A DNA stretch of 64,000 bases, from assembly GCA_036342255.1 (NCBI GenBank), contig JAZAUS010000009.1:12972-76971 (forward strand), given 5' to 3'. Positions 53,960 through 64,000 of this stretch are shown piece after piece; within the stretch, counting starts at the first letter, position 1, and each line of letters opens with the position of its first letter. This stretch comes from RUG11198 sp036342255 (GTDB lineage: Bacteria; Bacillota_I; Bacilli_A; RF39; UBA660). The translations under genes were made by a program, and so were the position numbers. Below the pieces are notes generated by a model. That model did no database searches. It was not told the DNA's origin and worked only from the letters and a program-made list of their open reading frames with translations.

Positions 53960-54935
53960 TTATGTTCTCTCCTCTATGAAATCTAGCATTTTTATAAATT
54001 TTTAAACATCTACTAAATTGTTTTCTATCCTCCACCTCATCATTATTTATTTTATATAAATTTCTCTCATTCATTAAACAAATTTGTAAATTATTATTAG
54101 GAAGTACTCTTAAAGCCATTAATGCGTCATGACATGGATAATATTCACAATTATTACAACATTCTCCATACCAAGCACCATTAGAAGCATCTTTCATTAT
54201 TACATCTAAATCACCTATTTTATAAACCTTTAAAGGATGACCTAATCCTCCTTGAAAAATAGTAACAGGTTCACTATCAAAACAAATCTTATTTTCAAAA
54301 TCTAGATTTGTATATAAATTCTCCAATTTTTTTCCACAAGCCTTATCTAATCTATCCGAATTACTATTAACACTTTTATGTAAATCTGTAATAATATCCA
54401 ACAATTTAAGTTCCTCTATACCATTATCATTACAAAAATTTATCAAATCTTCTATTTCATCATCATTAATACCTTTCATTACTACTGTATTAATTTTACA
54501 ATGAAGTTTTGAAGAACAATACTTTATTACTTCTAATAATTCTAATAAATCATTTTTTCCTGTAATCATATTATACTTTTCTTTATTTAAAGTATCTAAA
54601 CTAAAGTTAATACTATCCAACCCTTTACTTATTAATACATCTATTACCTTTTTTATTTTTACAGATCTTGTAATAACTTCAACCTTTTCAATAAATAATT
54701 CATTCTTTAAAACATCAACACAGTCAACAAGATTTTTCCAATATACTGGATCACCACCAGTAATTTTTATATCTTTTCCTCCCATCTCCTTATACAATCT
54801 AGATATCTCAATGGCAGTAGTAAGACTCAAATTATTATTCTCACATTTACATACCGCCTCACCTGACGGTCTACAATATATACACTTGCTGTCACAAAAA
54901 TCAGTTGCAATTAATCTTAATTGTGGTAATTTCAT
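53952..54935 (-). CDS. MoaA-like radical SAM enzyme with C-terminal Cys cluster
   Basis: 327 residues. TDFCDSKCIYCRP holds the C-x3-C-x2-C cluster; ITGGDPVYWKNL is the GGE-like SAM motif; INFSLDTLNKEKYNMITG closely matches MoaA. The C-terminal CCNNCEYYPCHDAL ... LQICLMNERN can bind a second Fe-S cluster, as in MoaA and SPASM-type enzymes. The terminal Gly-Gly of MoaA is absent and no molybdopterin genes are near, so it is a MoaA-like paralog with another substrate. Strong GGAGG site. First gene of the operon, behind a 190-nt leader. Confidence 0.88.
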   Translation of the reverse strand: MKLPQLRLIATDFCDSKCIYCRPSGEAVCKCENNNLSLTTAIEISRLYKEMGGKDIKITGGDPVYWKNLVDCVDVLKNELFIEKVEVITRSVKIKKVIDVLISKGLDSINFSLDTLNKEKYNMITGKNDLLELLEVIKYCSSKLHCKINTVVMKGINDDEIEDLINFCNDNGIEELKLLDIITDLHKSVNSNSDRLDKACGKKLENLYTNLDFENKICFDSEPVTIFQGGLGHPLKVYKIGDLDVIMKDASNGAWYGECCNNCEYYPCHDALMALRVLPNNNLQICLMNERNLYKINNDEVEDRKQFSRCLKIYKNARFHRGENINE

Positions 54936-55134
54936 TTTTCAAAACCTCCAATACTAACAAAAATCACCATAAAAAAACACTAACAATCTCCAAAAAATTA
55001 TTTAGCATCTAAATTCAATTATCAATCATCTTTAGAGATACAAAATCATTTCTATACCTTACTCTCTATTCTCCTAATTTGAATATCAAAATAAACATCA
55101 AACAACTCACCTCTGTTAAAAATTATCAATCTAT
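54936..55134 (-). promoter_or_regulatory. Long leader of the radical SAM operon with mini-ORFs
   Basis: About 190 nt between promoter and first start. It contains an AGAGGTGAG ribosome-site-like sequence followed by short frames: ATG at 55098 (10 codons, MFILIFKLGE) and a 5-codon frame near 55049 (MILYL). It also has several AT-rich stems. No known riboswitch recognised. Could be a regulatory leader peptide or just spacer. Confidence 0.35.
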
Positions 55135-55162
55135 ATAATATACTTTTTTTTTACTTTGTCAA
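55135..55162 (-). promoter_or_regulatory. Promoter of the radical SAM operon
   Basis: Minus strand TTGACA (55157-55162), 16-nt spacer, TATTAT (55135-55140). Consensus -35; a second -10 option, TATATT, overlaps. Confidence 0.75.
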
Positions 55163-55211
55163 TATTATTATTTTATTTACTATTATTAATAATTATTCAT
55201 AAAATCAAATA

Positions 55212-55247
55212 AAAAAGACCACATATAAAAAGTAAATATATAGTCTT
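55212..55247 (-). terminator. Terminator of rarA
   Basis: Minus strand AAGACTATATAT / ATATGTGGTCTT with T run; stem has G-U/mismatch positions. It follows the rarA stop directly. Confidence 0.65.
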
Positions 55248-55248
55248 A

Positions 55249-56574
55249 TTATTTTCCTTTATCTTCACTTAAAAATTCCTCTTTAATTCTTTTTATATTA
55301 TCTAAAACTTGCTTTACATTTTTTTCATTACCATTATTAGTAGGAATATAATATTTTTGATTCTTTAAAGAATCTGGCAAACATTGCATATTAGTAATAG
55401 CCCCATCATAATCATGAGCATACTTATACATAGCCCCATATCCTAATTCATCATTTAACTTAGTAGTTGCATTTCTTAAGTGTAAAGGAACCTTTTCATT
55501 AGCTGTTCTAATTGCATCTAGCTTTACTTCTTCATAGGCTTTATATAAAGAATTAGATTTTGGCGAAACACTTAAATAAACAACAAGTTGAGCCAAAATT
55601 ACATTACATTCAGGCATTCCAATAAATTTCACAGCATGAAAAGTACTAACAGCCTGAACTAAAGCATTACTATTAGCTAATCCAATATCTTCAGAAGAAA
55701 ATCTTACTAATCTTCTCGCCACATATAAAGGATCTTCTCCAGCTTCTAACATTCTAGCCAAATAATATAGTGCTGCATCCGGATCACTATTTCTTATAGA
55801 TTTATGTAAAGCTGAAATCAAATTATAATGCTCTTCACCATTTTTATCATATAAAAAAGTTTTCTTCTGCAAAATTTTTTCCAAATCTTCTATTTTTATT
55901 CTTCCAATTTGCTTATTTAAAGTATTAACTAAATTCTCCAACGTATTAAGAGCGACTCTAGCATCTCCATTACTAATATTAGCAATCATGTTATAACACT
56001 TAGTCTCCATCGATAAATCAGGATAAAACTCTTTCATTGCTCTCTTTAATATTTTTATTATTTCTTTTTCAGTTAAACTATTTAAAACATAAACCTTAGT
56101 TCTTGACAATAAAGCACTATTTACTTCAAAAGAAGGATTTTCAGTAGTAGCTCCTATTAGTATAACATCTCCATTTTCAACATATGGCAAAAAAGCATCT
56201 TGTTGAGCTTTATTAAATCTATGTATCTCGTCAACAAACAAAATTGTTTTACGTCCATTCATCTTGTTAAATTTAGATATTTCTATTATTTCTTTTATTT
56301 CCTTAACACCAGAAGTAACTGCAGATAATTCATGAAAAGAAGAACTAGTTTTATCAGCGATAATCTTTGCCAAAGTAGTTTTCCCAACACCAGGAGGTCC
56401 CCATAAAATCATCGAAGAAATATTATCGTTTTTAATCATTTTTCTAATTGAAGAAGATGGTCCTACAACATCATCTTGTCCAAAAAAATCTTCCAATCTT
56501 TTCGGCCTCATTTTTTCAGCTAAAGGCTTAAATCTATAAATATCATCTTCATCTTTGTAATCAAAAAGAGACAT
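55249..56574 (-). CDS. rarA: Replication-associated recombination protein A (AAA+ ATPase)
   Basis: 441 residues. AAA+ ATPase with Walker A GPPGVGKTTLAKIIAD, Walker B ILFVDEIHRFNK, sensor GATTENPSFEVN, and the C-terminal tetramerisation region (VSTFHAVKFIGMPECN). RarA/MgsA works at stalled forks with SSB and RecA-type machinery. Good AGGAGGAG site before ATG 56574. Single gene between two terminators. Confidence 0.95.
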   Translation of the reverse strand: MSLFDYKDEDDIYRFKPLAEKMRPKRLEDFFGQDDVVGPSSSIRKMIKNDNISSMILWGPPGVGKTTLAKIIADKTSSSFHELSAVTSGVKEIKEIIEISKFNKMNGRKTILFVDEIHRFNKAQQDAFLPYVENGDVILIGATTENPSFEVNSALLSRTKVYVLNSLTEKEIIKILKRAMKEFYPDLSMETKCYNMIANISNGDARVALNTLENLVNTLNKQIGRIKIEDLEKILQKKTFLYDKNGEEHYNLISALHKSIRNSDPDAALYYLARMLEAGEDPLYVARRLVRFSSEDIGLANSNALVQAVSTFHAVKFIGMPECNVILAQLVVYLSVSPKSNSLYKAYEEVKLDAIRTANEKVPLHLRNATTKLNDELGYGAMYKYAHDYDGAITNMQCLPDSLKNQKYYIPTNNGNEKNVKQVLDNIKRIKEEFLSEDKGK

Positions 56575-56669
56575 AATTACACTCCTCCTTAATACAAATA
56601 ATAATTATACAACATCATCAACAATATATATTATATCATTAAAACAATATAATTAATTATTTAATTAAT

Positions 56670-56708
56670 AAAAAAAGATTAAAATTATTAATCAATAATT
56701 CTCATCTT
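56670..56708 (-). terminator. Terminator of the MutS-like gene
   Basis: Minus strand AAGATGAGAATTATTG ... TTAATAATTTTAATCTT followed by TTTTTTATT. It overlaps the stop and is almost the same as the terminator at 49574-49617. Confidence 0.7.
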
Positions 56709-58412
56709 CCTCATCAAATATTTAGCATTTGTACTGTCACATTTACCATGCCTTATCTTATAATCAAATTTTATATTATCACCCTCATAATATTCTTTAA
56801 CATAATAATTCTCTAAATTTTTAATTTTTACATCGCACAATTCAAAATCATGAGTAGTAATAAACAATATAGTTCTTTCGTCGTTTAACTTTTTCATTAC
56901 CTCAATAGCTCCATATATCCTATCATTATAATTAGTTCCTTTAAATATTTCATCCACTAATATAATTCTATTCCCTTCTTCATAATCAAGAGCCTTCTTA
57001 ATTCTAAGTAATTCACCATAAAAAGTAGAAATACCACTATCAATATCATCTTCTACCCTCATTGATGTAAATATTTTCATATAACAACTCTTAAAGTTCT
57101 TACTACAAACAAATCCTCCAGCATTCATCAAAATGAGATTAATACCAATAGTTCTAAGAAAAGATGTTTTACCACCCATATTAGATCCAGTAATAATATT
57201 AATACCATTCTTACCACTATAATCATTACCAACACATTTTCCTTGATCAATTAAAGGATGCTTAATATCATTAAACTCTAATACAATTTCATTAGATATT
57301 TTAGGAATAACAACATCATCTCTTACAATACCAAGATTAGATAAACTAATTAAAGCTTCTAATTCTGCAACACAAGATATTCCATCCTTAAATATCTTAG
57401 TATCACTATCTTGAAATAAAGAATATAAATACATAACAATAATATTAATTGAAAATAAACCATTAAAAATAAAACTAGATAATATATTATCTTTAAAATT
57501 ATTTAAATCATTTATAATAACAAGTTTATTCATACTACTACTACCAGCATTAGTTTTATTTTTAATATTATTTAATAACTTACTATCAAAATTACAAGAA
57601 ACAACTATATCATAAACTCCCTTCAATTTTTCATAATTATATGTAACAAAACTAATATTATCAAAATCTAAATTAAAAATAAAACTATACATATAATTAA
57701 TAAAAAAATTAAATATAAACATAGCATAAAAACAACTTAATGGTAAAATATTAAATAATCCAAAAAACAATAGAAATATAGATAAAGTACTTAAAAATAA
57801 ACCAATAAATAAATCTATAGTTTTGTTACCAACTCTTCTATCCAATTTCTTAAATCCATCACTTAACCTAATATTTTTATCCCTATATTTAAACATACTA
57901 ACTTGAAAATCTAAAATAAATTTATGCATATTAGATAATTCCTTAACAGCATCCTGTTCATCTATTAACTTATCAACATTAAATTTATTATTAGATAATT
58001 TTTTAATTAAAACATCTCTACCATCTTTCGTTTTACAAATACTTAAATATTGAAATAAACTATTCTTACCAACTATATCTAAATCATTTAATAATTCTGA
58101 TTCATAATCTCCACCAATATCACTAAATTCTCTCCATTTACCATTTACACGCTTCTTATACTCATCAATTACTTCTAATGAATTATTATAATATTCCAAT
58201 TTCTTATAAAACTTATCATGTACATATATAAGAATAATAAAACACAAGATGAAAAAGAACCCCACATAAATAAAAAAAATATAACTACTAGCAATAAAAA
58301 AACTAATAATTGAACATAAAAAAACAACAAGACGAAAGCTAGAAATAATATTAACTTTACTTTTAAAATAATTATACATTTCTTTATTTTTTTTATAATT
58401 AAATTTATCCAA
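56688..58412 (-). CDS. Membrane-associated MutS-like ATPase
   Basis: 574 residues. Two membrane helices near the N-terminus (about 25-65), a second pair (about 200-245) and a helical lever-like middle are followed by the MutS C-terminal ATPase. The ATPase has Walker A ITGSNMGGKTSFLRTIG (about 410), Walker B RIILVDEIFKGTN, and the dimer-helix ITTHDFEL. The mismatch-binding domain I (Phe-x-Glu) is missing. Family members annotated MutS family DNA mismatch repair protein in Firmicutes share this size and membrane segments; their role is unknown and mismatch repair is unlikely. ATP-driven membrane clamp or DNA tether is a possibility. Confidence 0.8.
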   Translation of the reverse strand: MDKFNYKKNKEMYNYFKSKVNIISSFRLVVFLCSIISFFIASSYIFFIYVGFFFILCFIILIYVHDKFYKKLEYYNNSLEVIDEYKKRVNGKWREFSDIGGDYESELLNDLDIVGKNSLFQYLSICKTKDGRDVLIKKLSNNKFNVDKLIDEQDAVKELSNMHKFILDFQVSMFKYRDKNIRLSDGFKKLDRRVGNKTIDLFIGLFLSTLSIFLLFFGLFNILPLSCFYAMFIFNFFINYMYSFIFNLDFDNISFVTYNYEKLKGVYDIVVSCNFDSKLLNNIKNKTNAGSSSMNKLVIINDLNNFKDNILSSFIFNGLFSINIIVMYLYSLFQDSDTKIFKDGISCVAELEALISLSNLGIVRDDVVIPKISNEIVLEFNDIKHPLIDQGKCVGNDYSGKNGINIITGSNMGGKTSFLRTIGINLILMNAGGFVCSKNFKSCYMKIFTSMRVEDDIDSGISTFYGELLRIKKALDYEEGNRIILVDEIFKGTNYNDRIYGAIEVMKKLNDERTILFITTHDFELCDVKIKNLENYYVKEYYEGDNIKFDYKIRHGKCDSTNAKYLMRKMRIID

Positions 58413-58495
58413 AATATCACCTTCTACACTATAAGAATTATAACTAATTATTTAAATTTTGTCCATAATAATAATGAAACTAATAGATAATAAAC

Positions 58496-58524
58496 TTGAC
58501 ATATAAAATAATTATATATATATT
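58496..58524 (+). promoter_or_regulatory. Sigma-A type promoter
   Basis: TTGACA (58496-58501), 17-nt spacer, TATATT (58519-58524), 18 nt before the start codon. Confidence 0.85.
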
Positions 58525-58542
58525 AATAAACAGGAGGAAAAA

Positions 58543-59142
58543 ATGAAATATGATCCAATATTAGAAATAATATCTATTTTAAATTTAGATAATAATGATC
58601 AAGAATTAATCAAATTTTTAAAAAAATTAACAAAAGAATTAAATTTTAAACTTGGAAATATAAAAAACAAATCTTTTGATAGCTATCAAAAAGAAATAGA
58701 ATTAGATGATAAAAAAAGAACGATAAAAATTAAGAAAACAAATCAAAATAATCAACTAGAAATAATTTATCAACAAAATAGTAATTTTATAAATTTAAAA
58801 TATGATAATTATAAAACATATCTAAATAAATTAAATATAATGTACCCACACGGACTATATATACTAGATAACAAAAAAAATGTAATTAATTATTATGATA
58901 GAGAAACAATAAATTATGTCATAGAAAAAGAACAAAAAACAAAAAACACACCATTTATAGAACTAAATGATATGACAGAAAATGGTCTTCAACCAGAAAA
59001 AATAATAAAACTACCAGACAATAGTTTAGAAAATATTATATTATTTAAAAAATTAATTACAAATACAAAAGAAGAAAATGAAAAAGAAATAGAAAAGATT
59101 AAAGGAAAAAAGAATAAACAAAAAATATTAAACTATAAGTAA
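58543..59142 (+). CDS. Hypothetical cytoplasmic protein
   Basis: 199 residues, AGGAGG at 6 nt. Lys/Asn-rich, no signal or membrane segment, no known motif. It has an N-terminal helical part (IISILNLDNNDQELIKFLKK), a beta-like middle (IKIKKTNQNNQLEIIYQQN) and a Lys/Glu-rich C-terminal helix (EENEKEIEKIKGKKNKQK). A strong promoter and terminator of its own show it is a real expressed gene. Function unknown. Confidence 0.75.
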   Translation: MKYDPILEIISILNLDNNDQELIKFLKKLTKELNFKLGNIKNKSFDSYQKEIELDDKKRTIKIKKTNQNNQLEIIYQQNSNFINLKYDNYKTYLNKLNIMYPHGLYILDNKKNVINYYDRETINYVIEKEQKTKNTPFIELNDMTENGLQPEKIIKLPDNSLENIILFKKLITNTKEENEKEIEKIKGKKNKQKILNYK

Positions 59143-59176
59143 AAAAAGAAATGAAAAAACATTTCTTTTTTTACTT
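59137..59176. terminator. Bidirectional terminator
   Basis: Stem AAGTAAAAAAAGAAATG / CATTTCTTTTTTTACTT (17 bp) with loop AAAAAA, between two convergent genes. Confidence 0.9.
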
Positions 59177-59389
59177 ATTTTCATTATCTTTCTTACTTCC
59201 AAAATTCTGATACATATCTTTCTGTAAAACATATTGAGCCTCACTTATTGTTTTGACAGAAGGATCAATCTTTTTTGCCCTCTCAATAATAGATTTACTT
59301 TGCCTAATAGTATAAATAATAACAAAAATAAAAATTACAATTATAAAAATACCAACACAAATAAAAGGTATAGCAACAAAAAAAGTCAT
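59171..59389 (-). CDS. Small single-pass membrane protein
   Basis: 72 residues from ATG 59389 with GGGGTG at 7 nt; GTG 59398 lies inside that site. One long N-terminal membrane helix (about 4-30, very Ile/Val/Phe-rich) and a basic/amphipathic cytoplasmic tail (RQSKSIIERAKKIDPS). No family recognised. It stands alone between the rRNA operon end and the convergent hypothetical gene. Confidence 0.6.
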   Translation of the reverse strand: MTFFVAIPFICVGIFIIVIFIFVIIYTIRQSKSIIERAKKIDPSVKTISEAQYVLQKDMYQNFGSKKDNENK

Positions 59390-59445
59390 AAATAACACCC
59401 CTTCTATTATTAGTAGAACATAATAAAGTTAAAAATTAAAATTAA

Positions 59446-59481
59446 AAAAGCCCAATCATAGCTACTGACTATTTTTGGGCA
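59446..59481 (-). terminator. rRNA operon terminator
   Basis: Minus strand GCCCAA ... TTGGGC stem, extended by ATAG/CTAT inside, followed by TTTTTT; 9 nt past the 5S gene. The only GC-rich stem of its kind here. Confidence 0.9.
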
Positions 59482-59489
59482 TAAAAAAA

Positions 59490-59596
<107 letters not shown>

Positions 59597-59669
59597 ACAA
59601 AAATTATAACATAATTGTTCTCTGAAAACAAGATAACATAGGCAAGTAATATAAACAAATAATAAATAA

Positions 59670-62608
<2,939 letters not shown>

Positions 62609-62773
62609 TTGTTTATATATCCTTGATGAGATTTAAACATTAGTTAAAATCTTAAGTTCTAAATTAATAGAACTACCTACATTATCCAGTTTTCAAAGAA
62701 CAAAATTGAGAGAAAAATTCTCTCAAAACCAAGCAAAACGAATTTAGCAGAATATCTTTCTAATTACTCCATA
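62609..62773 (-). other. 16S-23S internal transcribed spacer, no tRNA
   Basis: 165 nt without any tRNA-like cloverleaf; contains a hairpin TTGAGAGA/TCTCTCAA (62706-62726) next to the 16S 3' end and one arm of the 23S processing stem. Confidence 0.85.

Positions 62774-64000
<1,227 letters not shown>

Noticed and set aside
53952..54935. Molybdenum cofactor enzyme MoaA
   Set aside because: No other moa/moe genes nearby, no C-terminal Gly-Gly, and a different C-terminal Cys spacing.
62609..62773. tRNA genes in the 16S-23S spacer
   Set aside because: No cloverleaf or CCA-like end could be found in the 165 nt.

Overview
The window comes from a very AT-rich, low-GC Gram-positive bacterium (Bacillota). 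Support: near-perfect AGGAGG/GGGGTG ribosome binding sites, a T-box leader on ileS, a type-B RNase P RNA directly behind gpsB, rho-independent terminators between almost all transcription units, and a 16S rRNA of Bacillota type. Gene content and AT bias resemble the uncultured gut Bacilli/Mollicutes-like lineages (for example RF39-type), but I ran no phylogeny, so that placement is an inference. TGA is used as a stop and the standard bacterial code applies. Almost everything, including the rRNA operon, is on the minus strand, so replication probably enters from the high-coordinate side.

Layout, low to high coordinate. 1-290: 3' end of a PD-(D/E)XK transposase-like gene. 287-5438: five-gene minus operon (repeat protein, small membrane protein, DUF3267-type metallopeptidase, sugar nucleotidyltransferase, multi-TM GT-C-like protein). 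5566-10686: TMEM43-family protein, hybrid histidine kinase, AMP-forming ligase. 10801-21107: core genes ileS (T-box controlled), pgsA, a RodZ-like protein, rnpB, gpsB, mutM, a membrane zincin-like protein and polA. 21153-25690: VirB2-like small membrane protein, two polytopic glycosyltransferase-like proteins and a FAD oxidoreductase. 25746-36029: a complete-looking Tad/Flp-type pilus or secretion operon (TadZ-like, two pseudopilin-like proteins, Flp-like pilin, TadC, TadB, TadA, CpaB, a large Cys-rich vWA protein and a signal-peptide protein), with a divergent membrane thioredoxin. 36623-43138: four tandem paralogous secreted proteins, each with Big2 Ig-like domains and a C-terminal cysteine-hydrolase-like domain. 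43199-49498: transporter, RDD protein, Dus, a Zn-PLC-like protein, sirtuin, HAD protein, GNAT, and a CotD-like small protein. 49574-55162: a tightly coupled five-gene operon (two radical SAM enzymes, a stand-alone LysRS-like ligase, an S66/MccF-type peptidase and an SDR with an extra domain) that looks like an undescribed peptide or small-molecule modification pathway. 55212-59389: rarA, a membrane MutS-like ATPase and two hypotheticals. 59446-64000: rRNA operon, 16S cut by the window edge.

Functionally, two blocks stand out. The surface block (21-43 kb) combines a Tad machine, glycosyltransferases, a vWA adhesin-like protein with 25 cysteines, a thioredoxin and a family of Big2 cell-wall enzymes, and so looks like an envelope-assembly and adhesion locus. 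The 49.6-55.2 kb operon is the best candidate for a new system: an aminoacyl-adenylate-type ligase, two radical SAM enzymes, a MccF/LdcA-type amidase and a reductase under one promoter with a 190-nt leader.
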